From Deltaproteobacteria bacterium (GTDB lineage Bacteria; Desulfobacterota; Deferrisomatia; Deferrisomatales; JACRMM01), in the NCBI GenBank assembly GCA_016214985.1, contig JACRMM010000061.1, forward strand, positions 62,001 through 126,000: a stretch of DNA of 64,000 bases. The letters run 5' to 3'. The position numbers were made by a program, and so were the translations under genes. This document shows, piece by piece, positions 41,464 to 51,000 of the stretch. Positions within the stretch are counted from its first letter, which is position 1, and each line of letters starts with the position of its first letter. Under the pieces are notes generated by a model that was not told the DNA's origin, searched no databases, and saw only the letters and a list, made by a program, of their open reading frames with translations.

Positions 41464-43470
41464 TCACCTCTTCTCCGGGGAGGCCGGGAGTCCCACCGAC
41501 AGGGGCTCCGAAAGCTCCGAGACATGACCGCCGGGATACACGGCCTGCACGCGGTACCAGTCCTCGCCCCGGGACGGCGGCCTCACTCGTACCGGAGGAG
41601 CCCCTGCGAGGGCCCCGAACTGCTGGTAGGGCCCGTCCCGTGCCGCCGCCACGTACACGACGTATCCCGTCACCCCCTTCGACGGGTCCCAGACGAGCCG
41701 GAAGCCGTCCTTCTCCTCGGCCAGTCGCAGCCCGGTTGGAACGACCGGTTTCGGGCGCGCGAAGGTCGACGTCGACCGGGCCTCTGAGGGTGCGCCCTCG
41801 TTGCCGGAGGCGTCGACCGCCGACACGGTGTACCGGTAGACCACCCCAGCTTGGGCCGTCCTGTCCTCATAGTCGCGAACGCCCCCCCCGAGCGGTTCCA
41901 CGTTCAAGCGAGAGCGCTTTCCGTCCAGACTTTCGCGGTACACGCGGTATTCGGCCACGTCGCGATCCGGCGCCGGCTGCCAGCGCAACGAGATCATCCC
42001 TTCGGCCGCGACCAGGGCGGTGACCACCGGCGAGCCCGGCGGAACGATGTCGGGAAGTCGGACGCTGACTGCCTCGGACAGGGAGCTCTCGTTTTCGGTC
42101 TCGTCCACGGCGGAGACGGCGTACCGGTAGGCGGCCTGGGAGAGCGGGTCGAGGCGCTCCTCGAGACCGAGGAGCGGCCCCTGGCCGAGCTCCCTGGCCG
42201 TGACGCTCCGCGCGAAGCGCAGCTCGCCGCCGTCCGCCGCGCGGTAGAGGCGATACGAGTAGACATCAGTCTCGGGGCTGGCCTTCCAGCGCAGCTCCAC
42301 CCGGCCGCCCTCTCCCAACTTCGCCTCCAGGCCCTGGGGCTGCCCCGGAGGCTCCACGTCGCGGGCCCGGGCCAGCTGCGCCGCCGACGGCGGGCTCTCG
42401 TTGCCGGTCCGGTCGCTCGCCGTGAGGTGATACTGGTAGGGCCGGCCCGGCACCGCATTCCTGTCTTCGTATCGAAGAACATCGGGCGGCAGGAGCGTTT
42501 GGGTCAGCCGTTCGGCCGGCCCGAGCCGCAGTTCCTTCTCGCCGGGCTGGGGCTTCGACACTTCCTTGCGGTAGACCCGGTAGCCGACGAGGTCGGTTTC
42601 TTTGCCCCGTTTCCACGAGAGCACCACCGCGGCAGGCTGACTCTCCACCGGCTCCATGGACGGGGGCGCAGGCGGCGTCCGGTCCGGCGTGACCACCTCC
42701 AGCGCCGAGGAGGGGGCTCCGACCTGCCCCAGGGGAGTCTCTGGCACGACGCGGTAGAAATGGGGCAGACCGTCGAGCAGGACCGCGGCATCCGGGAAGC
42801 GGAGGACCGTGTCCGCCGCGTCGGCGACGAGCGGCAGCGAGGTGAGCCGCAGGAAGGGGCCGGCTGTCTGGTCGGCGCGCTCCACGTGATAGCGGACCAG
42901 CGGCTGCGAGGGCCAGCTCACGGTCGGCCGGTCCGCGCCGGTCTCCTCTTGCAGCGCAGGGCTCTCCGGCCGGGTGGGGAGGCCTGTGTCCACCTCGGCC
43001 TCGCCGACGAGCGACTCCGCGCCGCCGGCCCCGACGACCACCAGCCGGTAGCGGTACCGCTCGCCTCGAGAAACCTCCCGGTCCAAATAGGCGTAGCCTC
43101 GAAGCTGCGCATAGCCCACGGCGGAAAGCGCAAAGACGCGGTCGATCTCGGGGTTCACGTCTTTTTCGGCGTCGGCACCCCCCTTGAACTTCATGCCGCG
43201 GGAAAGGGAATCCGGGGCTTCGGAGAGGATCTTGCTGCCTCGCTCCGGGTCCGTGACCGGGCCCACCTCGGCCAGCCGGCGAAGCTCGCCGCCAGCCATG
43301 CCGCGATAGAGGACCAGCTGACCCGCCGGCCTTGGCACGGGACCCCAGTAGAGGTAGACCGCGCCCTCGCCGACGGCGGCCCGGAACGAGGCAGCTGCTC
43401 CTGGCACGGTCAGACCGAGGAGCGCGACGGTTACCAGGAGAGCTGGAGACCTCAATCGCATGGAAGCCAT
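41464..43470 (-). CDS. Exported protein with fibronectin type III-like repeats
   Basis: ATG 43470 gives a signal peptide (SPALLVTVALLGLTVPGAAA); the frame is open upstream but not coding-like. The 668-residue protein has about five to six FN3-like units, recognisable by RYRYRLVVVGAGG, PYQYHLTASDRTGNESPPSA, AYRYAVSAVDETENESSLSE and VYRYTVSAVDASGNEGAPSE. No enzymatic domain is seen. It follows the two small Cys-containing exported proteins and precedes the giant lipoprotein in one direction; these proteins probably assemble together at the cell surface. Confidence 0.78.
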   Translation of the reverse strand: MASMRLRSPALLVTVALLGLTVPGAAASFRAAVGEGAVYLYWGPVPRPAGQLVLYRGMAGGELRRLAEVGPVTDPERGSKILSEAPDSLSRGMKFKGGADAEKDVNPEIDRVFALSAVGYAQLRGYAYLDREVSRGERYRYRLVVVGAGGAESLVGEAEVDTGLPTRPESPALQEETGADRPTVSWPSQPLVRYHVERADQTAGPFLRLTSLPLVADAADTVLRFPDAAVLLDGLPHFYRVVPETPLGQVGAPSSALEVVTPDRTPPAPPSMEPVESQPAAVVLSWKRGKETDLVGYRVYRKEVSKPQPGEKELRLGPAERLTQTLLPPDVLRYEDRNAVPGRPYQYHLTASDRTGNESPPSAAQLARARDVEPPGQPQGLEAKLGEGGRVELRWKASPETDVYSYRLYRAADGGELRFARSVTARELGQGPLLGLEERLDPLSQAAYRYAVSAVDETENESSLSEAVSVRLPDIVPPGSPVVTALVAAEGMISLRWQPAPDRDVAEYRVYRESLDGKRSRLNVEPLGGGVRDYEDRTAQAGVVYRYTVSAVDASGNEGAPSEARSTSTFARPKPVVPTGLRLAEEKDGFRLVWDPSKGVTGYVVYVAAARDGPYQQFGALAGAPPVRVRPPSRGEDWYRVQAVYPGGHVSELSEPLSVGLPASPEKR

Positions 43471-43538
43471 CCTGTCGGTTTGCCGCAGGCGGTTCCCAGC
43501 ATCCGGGGAACCGGGCTCTGCGATGCTGCTGGCCGTCC

Positions 43539-44336
43539 CTATCGTTGAATGGAGAGCTCGTCGAGCGAAATCTCTCTCCCGTCCCGAAGCAACTTCCCCA
43601 CCGGCGCCGGGTCGAATCGCGTAGCCGGCAGAAGTTGATCGCCCGGACAACCGTCCGGCAGGTGCTCCAAGAAGAAATGCCACTCCCGGTTATAGGCTGC
43701 CATTTCCAGACTCATCCACTCCGACCTCGTCAGTCGCTCCACCCAGGGCGCCCTGACACCCGTCCCCGTCCCCCCGAGAAGCCCGTCCATCCTCTTGCAG
43801 GCTTCTGTCAGGACCTGCTGGCGGTCTCGAAGCAGCGCCAACAGGCAGGGGGAGACCGTCGCAGAGAAGGACTCCGAGCAGTCGTCCAGCGTCGCCGATG
43901 GGAGGAGACCCTGCACGGGCTCGGCTCCCCACCAGACCGGAGGCACCGTGTACCCCCCTCGGGAGATTGTCTGCAGGACCTCTCTTTGCACTCGCAAGTA
44001 GTCGGCGAGGGTCGTCATCTCGCCAGACGGAAATCGAGGCGTTCGGTCCGAGTAATCGCGCATGGCCACCATCGCCTCTTGGCCCCGGCGGAGGAGGGCG
44101 TCCCGGTCGCCGCACCCGCAAGGTACCGCGGAGCCGGAAGCAGACCGCGCCTGGGCATGGGCTGAAGTCAGGGGCGCGAGTACGAGCGTCGCGAGCAAGA
44201 GCCCTGGGACGATTCGCGCCTGGCCGGCCGTGGCTTCCCCTGCCCCCACCGTCAAGAAGACGCGAGCAGCTTGGATCGCAGCCAAAGACGCGATCTGGCC
44301 ACAGACTGTCACGAAGATCGAGAGGCTCTTTCGCAT
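43539..44336 (-). CDS. Exported protein of unknown function with CGCGDRD motif
   Basis: The 265-residue product starts at ATG 44336 after AGGGG; an alternative GTG at 44249 would give a shorter signal peptide (PGLLLATLVLAPLTSAHA). After the export segment comes VPCGCGDRDALLRRGQEAM, and later cysteines in LDDCSESFSATVSPCLLALL, TEACKRMDGLL and PDGCPGDQLLP probably form disulfides. It is a paralogue of the next upstream gene: CGC(G/S)DRD, a central D(C/F)C region, SPCLLALLRDRQ against TPCFASLLRSRE, and WMSLEMAAYNREWHFFLEHL against WADMQLESYDLETHFILLEL. No known family is recognised. Confidence 0.65.
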   Translation of the reverse strand: MRKSLSIFVTVCGQIASLAAIQAARVFLTVGAGEATAGQARIVPGLLLATLVLAPLTSAHAQARSASGSAVPCGCGDRDALLRRGQEAMVAMRDYSDRTPRFPSGEMTTLADYLRVQREVLQTISRGGYTVPPVWWGAEPVQGLLPSATLDDCSESFSATVSPCLLALLRDRQQVLTEACKRMDGLLGGTGTGVRAPWVERLTRSEWMSLEMAAYNREWHFFLEHLPDGCPGDQLLPATRFDPAPVGKLLRDGREISLDELSIQR

Positions 44337-44362
44337 CAAATCCCCTGCCATTGGCAACCCGT

Positions 44363-45016
44363 CTACTGGAGCAGCCGCTTACCGCTCAGAATCTTCCCCA
44401 AATCGTCCATGTGTATTCCCTGAAGAGGCGGCGGCGTGCAGCTTTCAAGATCGCGGAGCTCAAGTAGGATGAAATGCGTTTCCAAGTCGTACGATTCTAA
44501 CTGCATGTCAGCCCATTCCTCCAACGTCAGGTAGTCCTGCCACCAAGTGAAGGAGCTACCTTTGATCGCTTTCAGTCGGTCACACTTGGCAGCGTTATTC
44601 GACTCCCGGGAGCGCAACAAGCTGGCAAAGCAGGGTGTGGCGTCGCTGGAGACCACGACGGTGCAGAAATCCGGCACGGTCATTGAGAGGGAACGAGTGC
44701 CGGGCACATTCTGAAACGATAAGCTGGAATTGCGGTACCGGGCAGAGGTGACCGCTCGCCATACCTCGTTCTCATAGAGCTCCATGTCGGAAAGTGTCAC
44801 TTTGGCGGAGCTGGGCCTATCGCGGGCAGAGAGTCTGATGCTGTCCCACTCCCGACGCGCCACGCCCGCCTCCTCTAGACGCCTGTCGAGTTGGTCGCGG
44901 TCGGAACAGCCGCAGAGCGGTCCGGCGCCCCTTGTTTGAGCCAGCACCGAGCCGGATCCGCCGAGCCAGAGAACGGCCGTGATCAGGCCACGGGCGAAGA
45001 GATGACTTCCGCCCAC
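44363..45016 (-). CDS. Exported paralogue with CGCSDRD motif
   Basis: GTG 45016 is preferred because GGGGAAGGAACGC precedes it; GTG 45034, overlapping the stop of the giant gene as GTGA, is the other choice. The 217-residue protein has a signal segment (GLITAVLWLGGSGSVLAQ), then GPLCGCSDRDQLDRRLEE and further cysteines in VPDFCTVVVSSDATPCFASL, NAAKCDRLKAI and LESCTPPPLQG. It pairs by sequence with the following gene and has the same cysteine layout. Its function is unknown; placement between giant exported proteins suggests a secreted accessory or assembly factor. Confidence 0.65.
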   Translation of the reverse strand: MGGSHLFARGLITAVLWLGGSGSVLAQTRGAGPLCGCSDRDQLDRRLEEAGVARREWDSIRLSARDRPSSAKVTLSDMELYENEVWRAVTSARYRNSSLSFQNVPGTRSLSMTVPDFCTVVVSSDATPCFASLLRSRESNNAAKCDRLKAIKGSSFTWWQDYLTLEEWADMQLESYDLETHFILLELRDLESCTPPPLQGIHMDDLGKILSGKRLLQ

Positions 45017-45030
45017 CGCGTTCCTTCCCC

Positions 45031-48000
45031 TCACGGCCGCCCGCAGTTCATGCTGGTCACGCCACTCCACCCGCCGTACCGGTTCGACGGGAACCACTCG
45101 AACGGAGCCCCGTCCGTCACGTCATTCGCGATATAGACCCACCCTCCGAGCAACACGGGTCCCAAGCCCACGCCGCCCTGGGCTTTTACGAAGAAATTCC
45201 GATAGTCCGTGCCCACGCGGGCGTCGGCTCCGATGCTGGCGCCGGTCCGGCACACGCCCCCGCCGGCCGGGTTGTTGGGATTAGAGGGCACGTATTTGGT
45301 GCTGCATCCCGAAGGCCCGCCCGAGGGCAGCGTGTAGCCCGCGCTGAACTCGAAACGCCCGCAGGCTTCGAGACCCCCGGGCCCGACTGCCAGCCCCACC
45401 CCGGCGTCGCCCTCCAGGAAGGCGCCGACACCGAGGACCTCCGGGTAGACGCCGGCCGTTACGCCGAGGTCCAGCCCGCCAATTCCCCTCGCGTAGAACA
45501 GGTGGTAGCGGCTCTCGGTCCCGACGGGCCAAAAACCGGCCCGAGTGGTCAGCCCAAGGTCGAAGGCAAAGGGGTCGAAGCAGAGGTCCACACTCGCACG
45601 CCCGGTATTCCAGACGCCGAGAGGCGTCGTCAGCCCGAAGGCTGCCTCCATGTCGAGGCAGGAGTTCGGGCCGCCGACCTCAACCCGCAGGTACTTGATG
45701 GGGTTCTGTAGGTAGTCGCTCCCGAAGAGGCGGTTCATTCCGGGTCGCCCTAAGCCGAGCTGGCCGAGAAGGCCCGAGTTACGGTCGTCATAGCTCGCCT
45801 GCAGGAGGGTGAGTTTCCGGTTCGGCTCGTCGAGGGTGATCTGCGCCGCGCTCTCGAACTGGCCTACGATCCCGAAGGTCGCCAGGAAGTCGAATCGCGC
45901 GAATCGGCCGTTTCGGTACAGGAGCTCCCCGGAGATGCCCGAGAGCTGGTCGTCGCCGCTGGCGCGGGTGAAGACAGCGTCCTGGCGCATGCCGGCGATG
46001 AGCTGCTGCGACCGCTGGGCCTGGCCCGCGGGCGACAGGGGGTCGACCGCGCCCTTCATGTGGTTCCCGATGGCTTCCCGGGCGATGTCGATGGCGCACA
46101 CGAAGAGGTCGTTCGGCAACGTGGTGGCGCCGGGCAGTGTGACCCCGGTGTCGAGACTGACGCTCGGGCACGTGCTCTTGAAGTAGATCCGGGCGTTGGA
46201 GGGGTTGTCGTTTCGCGCAGCGACGAGCTCGGCCAGCAGGAGGTTGGTGAAGTAGTCCTGCTGGTCCGTATCCGGCAAGACCAGGTGCTTCACCGGGTTC
46301 AGGAGAGGGCTCAAGTACCGGCCGATCACCGGCAGTTTCGCGGCCTTGTCGAGGAAGGCGAGGGCCGACTCCAGGCGGGCGATGGGGGTGACGCCGGAGC
46401 CCGTCCCCTCGCGTAGCGCGTTGAACATCTTCAAGAGCTCGGTGGCCGGCTCGACGATCGCTGGCGGGGGACCCGCAAAAAGCGGGCGCGTCACTTCCTC
46501 GATCACCATGGCGCCGGCGATACCGACCAGGAGGACCGGGAAGTACGAGTTCCTCGTCTCGGCCACGGGCCGCCGCGCCTCTTGGAGGCCCATGTAGGCC
46601 AGCGTGACCCCTCCCTTGGCGAGGCCATCGGGCAGGTGGCTCTTTGCGAGCCCGAAGACCAGGTCGATCCCCAGGTCCACGCCTGTCTTGACCGGTCCGC
46701 CGAGTTTCGCGAACTCGCAAAGGCCGTCGGAGATCCGCTTGATTTCGGCGCGGATCTCGGGGGCGATCCCGTCCTGCGCCAGGAGCGGCTCGCTCATGAG
46801 TTGGATTGCGGCGATGACCCGCTCGGCCGTCGAGGCCCGTCGATAGCGCAGCACGAAATCGGTCTGCTCGTCTACCCGGCCGAGCACCCGCTGGGTTTCG
46901 GTGCCGCCCTTCTTGAAGAACTGGGTCAGGCCCTTGACCCGCTCTGCGAGGTGCCAGGCAAGCTCCTCCTTCAGGTACGCCTCAGGCTGCCCGGTCCGGC
47001 GGCGCGTCGGAAGGTCCTTCAAGAACTTGGAAAGGGTATCGAGCTCGCTCCCCTCGCCGCCGGCGTAGAGCTGGGCAGGGTCCGGCCCCTGGGCTCCGGC
47101 GCCCTCCACGGCACAGCGGGCATCGAGGTCGCGAACGGCGGCCCGGATCGCCGGGGCTTTGCCGAAGGAGTAGCGGAAGATCGGGCTCTCCAGCCGGTCC
47201 TGGAGGTCGGACCAGCCGTCGCACGACTTCTTTGCGGCCTGGGCGATCCAGCCATCGACCATGGTGTTGAACTCGCTCTGCCCCTGCCCGGTGACGTCGA
47301 GCACAAGGAAATAGCGGTTGGCGAGGTCGATCAAGTCCCCCCGGTTCGCCGACTTCATTCGGCCCAGGGCCTCGCTCTGCAGCGCCGGTCCCTTGGCCGT
47401 GAGAAGCGACGAGAGCTCGGCGCGAGAGGCGTCGCGCTGTGCCGGCGTGTACCCCACCGGCGTTGCGGACAGGGAGAAGAGACGGTGGAGTGCGACCGCG
47501 TCGTCGGCGTCTTCGAGGCGGGAGGCGAGGTTGAGCTTCTGCCTGGCGGCCTGATACGCGGGCTCGAGGCCTGCGCTGCCCACCTGCAGCGCCTTGGTCA
47601 GCTCAGTCTGGAGGAGGGTTTCGTACCGGGTACGCGCTGCATCCAGGGTAAGCTCGGGGGCGGAAGGATTGTTCTCGTCCATTCCGAGGAAGAGTTGCTT
47701 CTGCCGCTCGATCCCCAAGTATTGGATCACGGCTTCCCGAAGGCCCTGGCTGGTGTTCGACCCCAGCACGGCCTGGCGCGCCCGGTCCTGGAAACGGTTG
47801 AGGGCCCGAGCCATCGGGGGTCCGATATCGGCCTCGTCGGGAAGCTGAAACCCGAACAGCTCCGCCTGACGTTGAATGCCGAGCGCCAGTCGGATCCAGT
47901 AGGTCGCGGCCCAGGGATCCTGGGCCCGGTCGATCTCGTCGACATAGTGCCGCATGAGCTCGGTCGCCTTGGCCGTAACGTGGGCGACAAAGGGGTCCAT

Positions 48001-51000
48001 CCCACGACCGGTGAACCCGAGCTCGCCGAGGGCTCTCTCGATCATCAGGTATCTGCCGTTGGCTGCAGCGGCGTCCTGAATCGTGGTGGCGGCATCGAGC
48101 TGCTGGAGCAGGCCGTCCTCGATCGCCTCGGCCTTGGCGATAACGGTCTGGGTTCGCGTGCTGTCCAAGGCCGCGTCAAACTCGGCTCGGCCCCCTCTGG
48201 CATCCGCACTGTCGCGCACGGCCAACAACCGGCCCAGCCCCGCCAAGAGATCGTTTGCGGTCTGCGCTATGCCGATGGCAGACACCGCGCTCGCCACGAG
48301 GCCGGCCAGGTCGCTGCCGGTGCACGAACCCGCTGCGCCCCGGCAGGCGAGCAGGTTCTGGAGCTCGCCGATGGTGTCGTCCAGGGGCCGGCTGTCGACG
48401 AGGACCCAGCTGCCCACGAGAGTGTCGACGGTGAGGTAGGCCGGCTCGGTCGAGGCCCCGGCCTCGTGGAGCGTCGCCTGGACCGATTTACCCGCCTGGT
48501 CGTACGGGATGCCGGTGGCCATTCTTCCCACGAGGTCAAGGCTGCGTTTCGCGAGCTTGAGCTGGCGCTTGACCTCGACCGCGGCGGGTCCGCCCCCTAG
48601 AGTCGTCGAGGGGCCCGAGGCCGTGTCTAGCATCTGCGAGGCCACGGCCACGGCCTTCTGCGGCAGGGGCATATCTTTGGCAGCCAGCAGGCCTTCCAGA
48701 AGCGACTGGCAGAGGACCAGCACGTCCTGGGCTTCCGGCGAGGAGACGAGCCCGGAGTCGTGGATGACTTTGAACGTCCGGCTTGCCACGCGAAGCGGCG
48801 CCGCCGGGTCGTTGGGCTGGGTGGTCTTTCCCACGTCGAGGATGCCCTTCAATAGGTTGATGGCGAGCTGGTAGCCGCGATCCGTCGAGAAGCCCCCCGC
48901 CGCTTCCAGGAGCTGGCCCGTCAGGTCCAGCCACTGGGTCCGGGCGATCTGTCCGTCCTGGATCGCAATCCGCGTTCCCTTGACCGCGAGACGCCCGAGG
49001 TTCAGCCCGTTTCGGGCGTCCTGGGGCAGGGGCTGGCCCCCGGGTTTGGCGTTGACGATCACGCCCAGGGCCAGATCCACGGCGTCGGCCACGGCCAGGA
49101 CGACCGGCTTCTCCGAGCGGTCGGCGTTCTTCGTGAAGCCGTTCGCCAGCGTGACGACGATGTCGGCCAGGTTCAGCGCCGTGCCCACCGAGTCCTCGTT
49201 CGAGCCCCCCATGTCGAGGCGCACGCGCCGCGCCAGCCGCAGGGCGTCGGTGAGGGCCTTGATGAGCTTTTCGACCCGGGCGTTGGGCGCCGCCGAACCG
49301 AGCTCGGCTACGGACCCGAGCAGGTTTGCCACCTCGCTCTCGGCGCTGGAATTCCGACCCGTGGCCAGGGTGAGGCCGCCGGTGCCGAGCTTCGCTCCGA
49401 TCGTCACCGCGCCGCTCGCGTAGAGCGTGGCTGCCTTGAGCGGGTCCACGCCGACCCCTAGCCCCACCTGCTCGTAGACGCCCTCTCCGTCGAGCCCAAT
49501 CATCATGATCCCGGCGAGGTGGAGCGTGTCCAACACGATGACCTGGGACTTGCCGAAGAACTCCTTGTAGGCGCCTTTCCCCTCGGCATAGAAGTTGTGG
49601 TAGACGAGGTTCGCCGCCTCGAATTTGAGGAAACTCCCCTTGTCGACGACTCCCCCGTTGGGGGTCAGGTTGTCGGCCCGGGCGCCGCTCGCGGTGTGGG
49701 CGAGGGTGACGTGCCGGTCGCCAAGGGTGGGGAAGGTGAGGGTGCCGTCCAGGGTCACGAGGGGCGCGCCGGGGACGGCGGTGGCTCCGTTGTACTCGCT
49801 GAAGACCAGCGCGCCGGCCTGGTCTGCCAGGAAGTCCATGCCGAGGAAGCGAGTGCCCAGGAGGTAAAGATTGCTCCCCTGGATCCGGCCGTCGGCGCCG
49901 ACGTCGAGCGTTTCGAGCGACAGGTCCCCAAACTCGGGGGGGCCGTACTGGGGATCGACGACGAACCGCAGGGAGGCGCCGCTGATCCGCAGATAGGATC
50001 GGGACAGGGTGATCCCGACCGGAGCGGGCGGGTGCGCGGTTCTGCCTCCCGTGGTCGTGCCGGCCGGCGGGTTGTCGCTCTCGGCGGGGCCTCCGGTGAA
50101 TCCGGGAGGAAGCGTGGTACCTCCGCCCGGGTCTGCCGGGCCCGCGGCGCCGCCCGTGGTTTCCGCGGGTGGAACGTCCAGTTTGATCGCGGCCAACAGG
50201 AGTTCCTCGGGCACTGCGTCTGTCGCTGTGCCTTCCGCGAGCCCATTCGATGCGCTTGCCGTTGCCAGCAGGGTCCCGTCGCCGACGCGCGGTGCCGCGC
50301 CCACGACCGGGGGCAGGAGGAGCTTCGACCGCCAGTAGGCGAGGGCGAGCTCGGTCGGCACCACGATCTTGGGCCCCACGATCTCGCCGGTGGAGGTGGC
50401 CGTGGCCTCGGTGAAGGCAAGCTTGAAGTCGGCCGGCTTCGGCACGACCAGGTCGCCGGCCAGGCTGGACTGGTTGACGGCGCTGTCCGCGAAACCGAGG
50501 ACGACGTAGCTGAAGATTCCCGCGAAATCGCCGAGTTTGCCTTCGTGGAGCAGTGTCGACAGGAAGATGCCTGAGACGCCGCCGGAGCGGATGCTGAGGT
50601 CAAGGGTCGTGCCCGGCCCTGCCGCGGTGCCCAGCTGCTGCGTCGCGACTGAACCCGGGGTGCCCGTCCCCCCGGTGGCCGCTCCTGCTGTGAAGCTCTG
50701 AGACTCCGTCTGCGGGACGATGCCCAGGATGATGTCGCCCGCGATCAAGCGGACCGGGGAGTCGAGCGTTCCCCTATGCCGAAGCGTCACGCCCGGGCGC
50801 TGTGCGTCGGTGATGACGCCCCAGGGGAGCAGGAGCTGGCCGCCGGCGTCGAGCAGCCGGAAGGGCGTGCCGCCAGCCGGTCCCCACTCCACCTCCGGAA
50901 GGTTGATATTCTCCGAGTTGAGGAAGGCGCCGTTCGGCCGCAGCTGGGTGAACTGCGCCGTGGGCCGCATGCCGCTGGCACTTCGCACCGAGGCAGGGAG

